Below are positions 1 through 4,938 of a stretch of 6,428 nucleotides of DNA, piece by piece. The stretch spans positions 5,319,787 through 5,326,214 of the forward strand of contig NZ_JAUDRJ010000003.1 of the NCBI RefSeq assembly GCF_030382115.1. Reading direction: 5' to 3'. Position numbers and translations under genes: made by a program. The first letter of the stretch is position 1; each line of letters opens with the position of its first letter. This stretch comes from Nostoc sp. GT001 (GTDB lineage: Bacteria > Cyanobacteriota > Cyanobacteriia > Cyanobacteriales > Nostocaceae). Below the pieces are notes generated by a model that was not told the origin of the DNA, searched no databases, and saw only the letters and a program-made list of their open reading frames with translations.

Positions 1-582
1 AAACTTTTGGGAACACTCCAAAGATGCAAATTGCTATCTGACTAAAAGCCTGTACGACACAAACAAAGCTAACTTTGCTAGGCTGAGATTTAAGATTAGT
101 CTGCGTTATCTTACTTTGCTTATGTAGCAGAGAAATTTGCAAAACTGAAATACTAATTACTAAACTTTTGACTGTAAATAGGCTAGAAAAACTTAACTCA
201 AGATTGTTGTAATTACTATTTGCTCAAGTTGTGAAATTAGGATATGTGAGAACTTGATGTCGGATGTAGAAATCTCAAAACTACATCTAGCTAAACTTTC
301 ACACATTTTTTTTGGAACTCATCATTTCCAAATTTGATTACAATTAACCGAGAGTTAAACATCTTCTGTTTACCCATTAAAAGTCAAAAACTAAGTTTGT
401 AATCTGTATTTGGAGTTATCTTAGCAAGAGTGTATTTGAATAATGTTAAGAATATTTTTCCTAATCATTAAGGTTGAATAGCATCTTGGTTAAGGTTTAG
501 TTTTTCCTAAGTTTTTTGACTCGATTATATGCTTTTATATTTTTTCAAAAAAGGAAAATCATTGACTACATTAATCTGGAAC

Positions 583-608
583 TGCTACCGATTACCTATG
601 AGGTAGCA
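583..608. other. Pair of mutually exclusive small hairpins
   Basis: TGCTACC (583-589) can pair with GGTAGCA (602-608) across a 12-base loop. Alternatively TACCT (593-597) can pair with AGGTA (601-605) across a 3-base loop. The two share bases, so only one can form at a time. No function is known, and in AT-rich DNA short pairings like these may be chance. Confidence 0.3.
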
Positions 609-650
609 TAGAATAATTGCTTTAATAGCTATTAAACAATTTTTGTTCAC

Positions 651-670
651 AAGCGATCGCTTTTAAAAGC
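651..670. repeat. HIP1 octamer within overlapping palindromes
   Basis: The HIP1 sequence GCGATCGC lies at 653-660 inside the perfect 12-bp palindrome AAGCGATCGCTT (651-662). This overlaps a second perfect 12-bp palindrome, GCTTTTAAAAGC (659-670). HIP1 is a highly iterated octamer typical of many cyanobacterial genomes. Further copies in this window are at 2013-2020 and 3286-3293 (inside genes), 2951-2958 (just upstream of the DUF2996 gene) and 5875-5882 (inside acsF). They support a cyanobacterial origin and need not have a local role. Confidence 0.9.
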
Positions 671-830
671 CTCATTGTAAAATACCTGGAACGAAAATAA
701 GTAAATAAGAGTTTAAGGGTAAAAAAGTTTCATATTTTAACTTTTCTATTTGACCCGATCTTCCAGAAACTTAATATTTTTTTTGAGAAGGACTAAATCA
801 GACTTTTGCTAAAGCGCAAACGCACAGCAT

Positions 831-864
831 AAAGCCGGAGACGTTTCCGTGACTCCGGGCTTTT
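831..864 (+). terminator. Terminator-like hairpin, best read on the plus strand
   Basis: The 5' arm AAAGCCGGAGACG (831-843) pairs with 848-863 around a TTTC loop. It makes 13 base pairs interrupted by a two-base bulge (851-852) and a single G bulge (859). The 3' arm runs into TTTTCTTC, a modest U-tract, so the structure reads best as an intrinsic terminator for a plus-strand transcript. No plus-strand gene was found upstream, which leaves a small RNA or a long 3' end as options. On the minus strand the same hairpin lies about 80 bases beyond the 120-residue gene, but there the T-run is only CTTTATG, so it would be a weak terminator in that direction. Confidence 0.55.
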
Positions 865-943
865 CTTCATATATTGCAACCTAGATGCAATCAAATTGCT
901 CCTCTAGTTTCAGCAAAATATTAATTAGAAAGTGGATTTATTA

Positions 944-1306
944 TTACTTCACTTCGCTGGGTTCAAATTTAGTTACCTTACCTTTCTTAATGGCAACAAT
1001 CACATCGTAATGCGAACAGTAAGCGAATGTGACATCATTAGCTTTGTTATAAAGGTTAACTACATGGCCTGCACCACCTACCTGGATACCGATTGGTTCC
1101 AAGTCAGCAAAAAAGAAACGACGTAGTTGATCGCCACTACCAATTTGACCCTTACTCTTAGTAAGCAAGTCTATTTTTTGTGCTACAGACATTTCTTCGG
1201 CTGCTGATGCCTGGACTAATGAAGGATTGATCGCCTTTAATGGTACGTCCCAAACTGTGAAAAAACCAACCAAGGCTACGCTTGTAAGTAAGGGTGCGAG
1301 TTTCAT
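944..1306 (-). CDS. Small probably exported protein of unknown function
   Basis: This encodes 120 residues that I do not recognise. The N-terminus looks like a signal peptide: a lysine at residue 2, a hydrophobic stretch at about 3-19 (LAPLLTSVALVGFFTVW), then a polar region ending in A-S-A. Cleavage after Ala35 is plausible, leaving a mature part of about 85 residues. The gap between the hydrophobic core and that site is rather long, so an uncleaved membrane anchor is also possible. The mature part starts acidic, has a short helical-looking segment (40-53), a glycine-rich stretch (73-80, GIQVGGAG) and a lysine-rich C-terminus. It has one cysteine (residue 97). The ATG is preceded on the minus strand by a purine-rich AAGAGAAG, an acceptable ribosome binding site. 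The gene is divergent from the EamA transporter and shares its upstream region. An export role is inferred and no function can be assigned. Confidence 0.75.
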   Translation of the reverse strand: MKLAPLLTSVALVGFFTVWDVPLKAINPSLVQASAAEEMSVAQKIDLLTKSKGQIGSGDQLRRFFFADLEPIGIQVGGAGHVVNLYNKANDVTFAYCSHYDVIVAIKKGKVTKFEPSEVK

Positions 1307-1407
1307 TTGTTTCTTCTCTTCTTTGTTTTATCCTGAACATCCCAAGCATCTCAGGTGGCAGTGAGAGCTTATTGAAACTAAGCCACTATTTTCATGAATT
1401 TATCCTT

Positions 1408-1489
1408 TGAGAAAATTTAATTAATTCTCAGCATTTTCTCAGCTAATCATGGCTGCTCAAAGTCACAGGATAATTTAAGTATTTTCTCA
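1408..1489. promoter_or_regulatory. Repeated TGAGAAAAT / ATTTTCTCA motifs between divergent genes
   Basis: The divergent intergenic region carries TGAGAAAAT (1408-1416), its exact complement ATTTTCTCA at 1433-1441, and a second ATTTTCTCA at 1481-1489. A partial copy, AATTCTCA, is at about 1423-1430. The outer arms TGAGAA (1408-1413) and TTCTCA (1425-1430) also form an inverted repeat around an AT-rich centre. The arrangement fits operators for a dimeric regulator acting on either divergent gene. TGAGAAT-type arms resemble some Fur-box variants, but the spacing here is longer than the canonical layout, so the regulator is unknown. Confidence 0.35.
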
Positions 1490-1502
1490 ACGAAACCTCA
1501 TT

Positions 1503-1532
1503 TTGAAGCGCGTTAAGGTAACTTAATATAAT
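1503..1532 (+). promoter_or_regulatory. Likely sigma-70-type promoter of the EamA gene
   Basis: A perfect -10 hexamer, TATAAT (1527-1532), follows TTGAAG (1503-1508; four of six match TTGACA) with an 18-base spacer. Transcription would begin near 1539, giving a leader of only about 25 bases before the GTG start at 1563. This is the best promoter in the window. Confidence 0.6.
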
Positions 1533-1534
1533 GA

Positions 1535-1550
1535 GCAATGCTTTCATTGC
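1535..1550 (+). other. Perfect small hairpin at the start of the EamA leader
   Basis: GCAATG (1535-1540) and CATTGC (1545-1550) are exact complements around a CTTT loop. They sit at the predicted transcription start and end 12 bases before the start codon. The leader has no Shine-Dalgarno sequence. The structure could protect the 5' end or affect initiation, or it could be an operator in DNA. The role is inferred. Confidence 0.4.
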
Positions 1551-1562
1551 AGTGATGTTATT

Positions 1563-2609
1563 GTGACTAGACCCAAAAAACCACATCGCCAAATCTATAG
1601 AATTTCAGGACAAACATATCTGTGGCTAGCAATGCTAATTTTTGGAGCATCTAGCGCTGTTACTCGGAAGCTAACAGAAATTGGTGCTCAACATTTTATC
1701 GATAATCGCAATCCGATTTCTTTGTGTAATGTTTTATTCGTGGGAAACCTTTGCGCCTTGATACTTCTGATCCTAATCTATGGGCGGCAGTGGAACAAAG
1801 CTACTTTGAAGCAACTCTCAAGGAAGGATTGGGTCAGTCTAACAGCAGTAGCTATCTTATCAGGAGCGTTAGCCCCTGGCTTAATTTTCCAGGCACTCGC
1901 ACTCACAGGGGTGAATAATGTCATCTTGGTGGGACGCTTGGAACCACCTCTAACTTTGGCTTTATCAGTTTGGTTATTGAGAGAACGGGTAAATATTTGG
2001 GAATTTATTGGTGCGATCGCAGCTTTTGTTGGCGTTATCCTAACTATTATCCTTCAGCTGGCAACAGGAACCATGATGAACATGGGAGGTTTTGGTTTAG
2101 GCATAGGGGAATTTTTGACCGCAGCCGCATCTGTGGCCATAGCCGCTTCTACGATTATTAGCAAGAAACATCTTTCGCAGATTCCTTTGGGAATCTACAG
2201 CATCTTTCGGACTGCACTTGGAACTGTAATCTTTTTCTTCATTGCTTTAGTCCTCTATGGCAAGGATCATTTTGCTGATGTACTTTCACCATTCTTGTGG
2301 CAGTGGATGTTTCTCTATGGCGGGTTGATTGTGGTGGTAGGCCAGTCTTTTTGGGTTAAAGGCTTGAAAACTTCCACTGTATCTACAGCTTCCCTAATTA
2401 GCTCATTTGGCCCAATTGTGGGAATTATAGCAGCCTATTTAATTTTGGGTGAAGCCCCTACCCAACCTCAATATATTGGCGGTAGCTTGATTTTAGGAGG
2501 TATATTCTTGAGCCAAGTTGGCACCAAGCGTCAGACTTCTAGCAGCAAGGTAAATTCTACTCCAGCACAGCAACAGGTAGAAACTGGTATGGGATTCAAA
2601 GGGATTTGA
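1563..2609 (+). CDS. EamA (DMT superfamily) transporter
   Basis: This is a 348-residue inner-membrane protein of the drug/metabolite transporter superfamily with two EamA repeats. About ten hydrophobic segments are visible near residues 18-36, 52-73, 91-110, 117-138, 146-166, 181-199, 209-233, 246-264, 273-294 and 303-320. Each half ends with the family pattern of a proline-containing helix, then a short Leu-x-Glu-type turn and a Gly-rich last helix. In the first repeat this is around EPPLTLALSVWLLRERV (127-143). In the second it is SSFGPIVGIIAAYLILGEAP (280-299) followed by IGGSLILGGIFL. The tail after 320 is polar (Ser/Gln-rich) and presumably cytoplasmic. The length is slightly above the usual 280-320. 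The start is GTG, since the frame has a stop at 1524-1526 and no better start that keeps helix 1; it lacks a Shine-Dalgarno sequence. The substrate cannot be inferred: family members move amino acids, nucleosides, sugars or drugs. It is transcribed alone, with a promoter at 1503-1532 and a hairpin at 2645-2687. Confidence 0.9.
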   Translation: MTRPKKPHRQIYRISGQTYLWLAMLIFGASSAVTRKLTEIGAQHFIDNRNPISLCNVLFVGNLCALILLILIYGRQWNKATLKQLSRKDWVSLTAVAILSGALAPGLIFQALALTGVNNVILVGRLEPPLTLALSVWLLRERVNIWEFIGAIAAFVGVILTIILQLATGTMMNMGGFGLGIGEFLTAAASVAIAASTIISKKHLSQIPLGIYSIFRTALGTVIFFFIALVLYGKDHFADVLSPFLWQWMFLYGGLIVVVGQSFWVKGLKTSTVSTASLISSFGPIVGIIAAYLILGEAPTQPQYIGGSLILGGIFLSQVGTKRQTSSSKVNSTPAQQQVETGMGFKGI

Positions 2610-2644
2610 AGGATGAAAATTCTAGATCGCTAAAGATATGATTT

Positions 2645-2687
2645 ATCGCCGTTAAGACAAAAGACTGAATATTGTCTTAACGGCGAT
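2645..2687 (+). terminator. Perfect 16-bp hairpin after the EamA gene
   Basis: ATCGCCGTTAAGACAA (2645-2660) and its exact complement (2672-2687) flank an 11-base loop, 36 bases after the transporter's stop codon. Position and stability suggest a transcription end or an RNA-stabilising 3' structure. It has no U-tract on either side, so it is not a standard intrinsic terminator. It could also be a dispersed palindromic repeat. Confidence 0.55.
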
Positions 2688-2761
2688 TCATCGCGTCTCT
2701 TACCTTAACCGAGCAGTATTGCAAGTAAACCACCCATCCCAAATAAATGAAACCCTTGTGG

Positions 2762-2866
2762 TATATAGCGTTTCCTAGTCACATGAGGTACATCTTAGCC
2801 TCCTCTCGAAGAGCGGGGGTTGGCGGTGGGGTTATTGTACCTCACTCAACCGAGAACCGCTATATA
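2762..2866. repeat. 105-bp element with imperfect 30-bp terminal inverted repeats
   Basis: The left end (2762-2791) begins TATATAGCG and ends GAGGTAC. The right end (2837-2866) read on the other strand begins TATATAGCGGTTC and also ends GAGGTAC. About 22 of 30 positions match, with the outer nine and inner seven perfect. The 45-base centre is GC-rich and contains CTCT-CGA-AGAG and a G-rich run. There is no coding capacity. The form is that of a small non-autonomous palindromic element (MITE-like) of the kind common in filamentous cyanobacteria. No clear target-site duplication is visible, apart from a possible TA at the ends. Confidence 0.6.
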
Positions 2867-2898
2867 AATTACAAATTACAAATACAAATTACGAATTC
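2866..2898. repeat. Short tandem heptamer array, AAATTAC type
   Basis: Two exact AAATTAC units (2866-2872 and 2873-2879) are followed by a six-base variant AAATAC (2880-2885), another AAATTAC (2886-2892) and a decayed GAATTC. It abuts the right end of the inverted-repeat element. Short heptamer arrays of this sequence family are known from Nostoc- and Anabaena-type genomes. Confidence 0.7.
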
Positions 2899-2991
2899 TG
2901 CACAGCGGTAGTAGTATGTCAAAATAAAAATACCCGATACATCAAGGTGAGCGATCGCTCCCAAAGCTAGATTAAAGGATTGACCTGAGCA

Positions 2992-3597
2992 ATGGCAGAC
3001 CCAACCAATCAAAATCAAGCGGGAGAAGTAGCTCCCACCACTGCTGACAAGCAGGTTCCTAGTACAGACTCACCCGAAGCCACAGATATTCCTACTGCCA
3101 ACGCGCCAGATCCCAAAGCTGCTAAACCAACTGCTATACCACCCAAGCGAGAAAAACCCGCCGCCGACGCAACAGGAGAAAAACCCGCCGCAGCTAAAGC
3201 CGCTAAAAAGGAAAAAGCCCCATCTGTTGAAGATAAGCCATTTGTAGAGTTCATTGAGCAAGACTACTTGCCAGCTTTACAAAAAGCGATCGCTCAAAAA
3301 GGTGTGCAAGATTTACAGGTGTCTTTTGCCAAGCAGAAGATGCCAATCACTGGCTTTGAATCTGCCGAAGAATGCTGGCAAATTATCGGCAGTTGGTCAG
3401 AAATTGGTAAGCGTCAGTTTAACCTGTATTTCCCCGAAGAAGATATTCAAGGAAAAAAGGGATTTTCTTGTAATGAAGGCAAAAAACCCAGCACTCTTGA
3501 GTCATTCTTAATCGATGAGCGCAAAACGACCCTCGATTTGTTGGTATTTGGCTTAGTTCAGCGCTTAGACGGTCAAAAGTGGTTAGGTAGAAATTAG
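2992..3597 (+). CDS. DUF2996-type protein with a Pro/Ala/Lys-rich N-terminus
   Basis: This encodes 201 residues in two parts. Residues 1-80 are low-complexity (Ala, Pro, Lys, Glu, Thr), with no hydrophobic signal, and are probably disordered. They include an in-frame duplication: the 16-base sequence at 3149-3164 recurs exactly at 3176-3191, nine codons later, giving EKPAA twice. Residues about 82-200 form a compact domain starting KPFVEFIEQDYLPAL, with NLYFPEED (144-151), FSCNEGKKPSTLESF (158-172) and an ending LVQRLDGQKWL. I recognise this from memory as matching DUF2996, a family of unknown function found in cyanobacteria and plastid-bearing plants. The ATG has AAAGGA at 2974-2979 as ribosome binding site, with a 12-base spacer. 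The protein looks soluble and cytoplasmic. It converges on the TM2 gene, with which it shares a repeat-based hairpin at its 3' end. A photosynthesis-linked role is only a guess from the family's distribution. Confidence 0.8.
   Translation: MADPTNQNQAGEVAPTTADKQVPSTDSPEATDIPTANAPDPKAAKPTAIPPKREKPAADATGEKPAAAKAAKKEKAPSVEDKPFVEFIEQDYLPALQKAIAQKGVQDLQVSFAKQKMPITGFESAEECWQIIGSWSEIGKRQFNLYFPEEDIQGKKGFSCNEGKKPSTLESFLIDERKTTLDLLVFGLVQRLDGQKWLGRN
3149..3191 (+). repeat. In-frame 16-base direct repeat inside the DUF2996 gene
   Basis: GAGAAAAACCCGCCGC occurs at 3149-3164 and again at 3176-3191, exactly 27 bases apart, so the reading frame is kept. It encodes the EKPAA repeat of the disordered N-terminal region and is probably a local duplication. 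Confidence 0.8.
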
Positions 3598-3664
3598 TCA
3601 TTGGTCATTGGTCATTGGTCATTAGTTTTTAACAAAGGACAAAGGACAAATGACAAATGACTAA
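3594..3664. repeat. Two opposing heptamer arrays forming one long hairpin between convergent genes
   Basis: From 3598 there are three exact TCATTGG units and one TCATTAG (3598-3625). After TTTTTA come two ACAAAGG and two ACAAATG units (3632-3659). Read on the other strand, the second array is TCATTTG/TCCTTTG, close to the first. Bases 3594-3625 can pair with 3633-3664 at 26 of 32 positions around a loop of about 7 bases. The left arm includes the stop codon of the DUF2996 gene, and the right arm ends 6 bases before the stop of the TM2 gene. It could serve as a two-way terminator or 3' stabiliser. The heptamers are of the short-tandem-repeat type common in heterocyst-forming cyanobacteria. Confidence 0.8.
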
Positions 3665-3670
3665 TAATAA

Positions 3671-4168
3671 TTAAAGTTCGTGGAAATGGTAGGTAACGGC
3701 TCCAGTATTGGGGTCGTTATCAATTTTTACATAACCTGATTTGTACATCTCTTTGAGAGTAGCTTCCACTTCAGCAAAGGTCGCTCCTGTAAACTTTACG
3801 CCTTGAGTGACAGTTAAAATACCACCCTTGCTTTCCGCCGCTTCAATCAGTTTCATCATAAGTTGGTTGCCTGTTGGGCGGTGGACTTGAGAAGCAACTA
3901 CTGCTTGATTCAACGGCACACCAAAGGGAGATACACCCGCTTTTAATCTCAAGTTGTGTTCGTATTCGTTAACCATATTGGGGATAAAGAATAAATCCAC
4001 GAACTGCCCTATACCAAACACACCACCAGTCAACAGCCATAACAAACCAGTTCCGATCTTGCCATTGTAGAAACGCTGTAATCCTCCCACCCCGATAAAT
4101 CCGACTGCACACAAAATATAAGAGACAAGAAGTCGGTCTTTCTGCTGCTGATTGTTTTCAAGATTCAT
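3671..4168 (-). CDS. TM2-domain membrane protein with a winged-helix-like C-terminus
   Basis: This is a 165-residue protein. Residues 12-66 form a TM2 domain: two hydrophobic helices (about 14-30 and 40-63) joined by the family's signature loop [12 protein letters not shown] (28-39), with a conserved-type Asp at 58 in the second helix. Both ends should face the same side of the membrane. Residues 100-165 look like a small winged helix: a helix ([15 protein letters not shown]), a segment around VTQGVKFTG, a second helix ([15 protein letters not shown]), then a strand-turn-strand ([17 protein letters not shown]). This is my reading of the pattern, not a searched match. It may mediate DNA or protein contact at the membrane. 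The ATG is preceded on the minus strand by AAAGG about 11 bases upstream (4180-4184), and an extended -10 promoter is seen at 4228-4236. TM2 proteins have no settled common function in bacteria. The gene faces the DUF2996 gene tail to tail and is a single-gene unit. Confidence 0.87.
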   Translation of the reverse strand: MNLENNQQQKDRLLVSYILCAVGFIGVGGLQRFYNGKIGTGLLWLLTGGVFGIGQFVDLFFIPNMVNEYEHNLRLKAGVSPFGVPLNQAVVASQVHRPTGNQLMMKLIEAAESKGGILTVTQGVKFTGATFAEVEATLKEMYKSGYVKIDNDPNTGAVTYHFHEL

Positions 4169-4227
4169 CTTGTTTTCAACCTTTTGGATTTACTCTTGTT
4201 GTTTAAGATGGTTTTTTCGGACTGCTT

Positions 4228-4236
4228 TTTATACCA
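4228..4236 (-). promoter_or_regulatory. Possible extended -10 promoter of the TM2 gene
   Basis: Read on the minus strand, this is TGGTATAAA, a TGn extension plus a near-consensus -10 hexamer. No good -35 lies at the usual distance, which is typical of extended -10 promoters. Transcription would start near 4220, about 50 bases before the ATG. Confidence 0.35.
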
Positions 4237-4705
4237 AGTGCTAATAGCTAGACTTACATCTTGCACCAGTTGCTTTCTAACAATTTTCATAATAGACAAT
4301 GCTTTTCTGATTTGAAGTTGTGGGCACTGTCTAATCTCCAATTAGTGAGAAAGGTGCAAAAAATAACTAAAGTACTCAGATTTTTTCAGTAATTATGCTA
4401 CTCATGGATTGTTAATTTTAAGATGCCCAACGTATTAGTAGAACCCTATGAATTTATTGTAGTAACAACCAGAGAAAATTACTGAGATAGTAGTGCTTTG
4501 AAAATTAAGAGGTGAGTGCTACTCCACTTGAACGAGATAATGCTGCTTGCTGAACTATATTTATTTGACTACCAATCCGCGATTTTTGATTCCGCAAATA
4601 TTGAATGATTGTTGCAACTCTTAATGTTTTGCTTAGAAATTTCTCACCCGCACCTTGGTAGACTGAACTTTATACAATTGGATTATTGTGGGCTGTTACG
4701 GTTTG

Positions 4706-4890
4706 CCGGAGCATTTCTGGTGAAGCAGTCCGGTCTTCTCCCAAAGGGAGAGGCTCACACCAACAGGGTTTCCACGCCAGTTGCTTCTCCCAAGGGGAGA
4801 CGCTGCGCGAACAAGTCGGCACAGCCGCCCAACGCACTGGCTCCCCATGAGGAACTGCCGTTACCGTGGCGGTAGGGACGTAAGAGCGTC
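4706..4890. repeat. GC-rich compound palindromic repeat upstream of acsF
   Basis: Two related units each contain a hairpin: TCTCCC-AAA-GGGAGA at 4737-4751 and TCTCCC-AAG-GGGAGA at 4786-4800. The similarity runs from CTTCTCCC through to GAACA or CAACA some 30 bases on (4735-4767 and 4784-4816). The second ends GACGCTGCGCGAACAAG, a sequence style I associate with dispersed repeats in Nostoc-type genomes. Flanking inverted pairs are CCGGA/TCCGG (4706-4710, 4729-4733), TACCG/CGGTA (4862-4866, 4870-4874) and GACG/CGTC (4877-4880, 4887-4890). The composition contrasts with the AT-rich neighbourhood, suggesting insertion of a mobile repeat. It ends about 50 bases before acsF, so it may lie in that gene's leader or promoter. 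Confidence 0.6.
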
Positions 4891-4938
4891 ACCCCAAAGG
4901 TCTACTTAAGATAATAAAGACGAAAGAGAAATCAAGAC

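Larger units (their letters stand above)
1..943. other. Long AT-rich stretch without a convincing gene
   Basis: I see no supportable coding region in these 943 bases on either strand. The DNA is AT-rich with frequent stops. What it holds is a HIP1 octamer inside overlapping palindromes (651-670), a small hairpin pair (583-608), and a terminator-like hairpin (831-864). There is also a short palindrome, ATTGCA-N7-TGCAAT (873-891), just beyond the 3' end of the next minus-strand gene. At the extreme left, one minus-strand frame stays open from about base 226 to the edge, but it has only a TTG start at 140-142 and no ribosome binding site. It could be the beginning of a gene lying further left. 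The length of the gap and the plus-strand terminator leave room for a non-coding RNA, but none was recognised. Confidence 0.6.
2610..2991. other. Intergenic stretch filled with hairpin and repeats
   Basis: No gene is seen in these 382 bases. In order they hold a 16-bp perfect hairpin (2645-2687), a 105-bp element with terminal inverted repeats (2762-2866), a degenerate heptamer array (2866-2898), a HIP1 octamer (2951-2958), and the ribosome binding site of the next gene (AAAGGA at 2974-2979). No promoter for the downstream gene could be pinned down with confidence. Confidence 0.7.
4169..4938. other. Long intergenic region upstream of acsF
   Basis: These 770 bases separate the divergent TM2 and acsF genes. 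The left part (to about 4690) is AT-rich and carries only the putative TM2 promoter. I see no gene or clear structure in 4240-4690. The right part (about 4706-4890) is visibly GC-richer and consists of palindromic repeat units. The last 50 bases lead into acsF, with AT-rich CTTAAGATAATAAAG (4905-4919), which could include a -10 element (TAAGAT, 4906-4911) but lacks a convincing -35. An open frame at 4609-4875 runs through the repeat and is not taken as a gene. Confidence 0.6.

Noticed and set aside
2..127. Plus-strand frame open from the left edge to TAG at 125-127
   Set aside because: Only 41 codons, unremarkable sequence, and within the range expected by chance. It competes with the opposite-strand open frame.
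516..541. Promoter-like TTGACT followed by TATATT
   Set aside because: The spacer is only 14 bases, and the AT-rich setting gives many such hexamers by chance.
932..1126. Plus-strand open frame opposite the small exported-protein gene
   Set aside because: It overlaps the better supported minus-strand gene, lacks a ribosome binding site and gives an unconvincing protein.
1158..1349. Minus-strand open frame overlapping the start of the exported-protein gene
   Set aside because: It is a shifted-frame shadow, Arg/Ser-rich, without a domain or signal. The other frame has a signal peptide and a ribosome binding site.
3015..3261. Two minus-strand Ala/Gly/Ser- and Phe/Gly-rich open frames inside the DUF2996 gene
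   Set aside because: They are antisense readings of the Pro/Ala/Lys-rich coding region, where few stops occur on the opposite strand.
3598..3659. Tandem repeats as a possible CRISPR array
   Set aside because: The units are seven bases and abut each other with no spacers, so this is a simple tandem heptamer repeat.
4609..4875. Open plus-strand frame of 88 codons upstream of acsF
   Set aside because: Its second half is read straight through the palindromic repeat units (TCTCCC/GGGAGA). The protein is low in sense, there is no ribosome binding site, and the start is a TTG.
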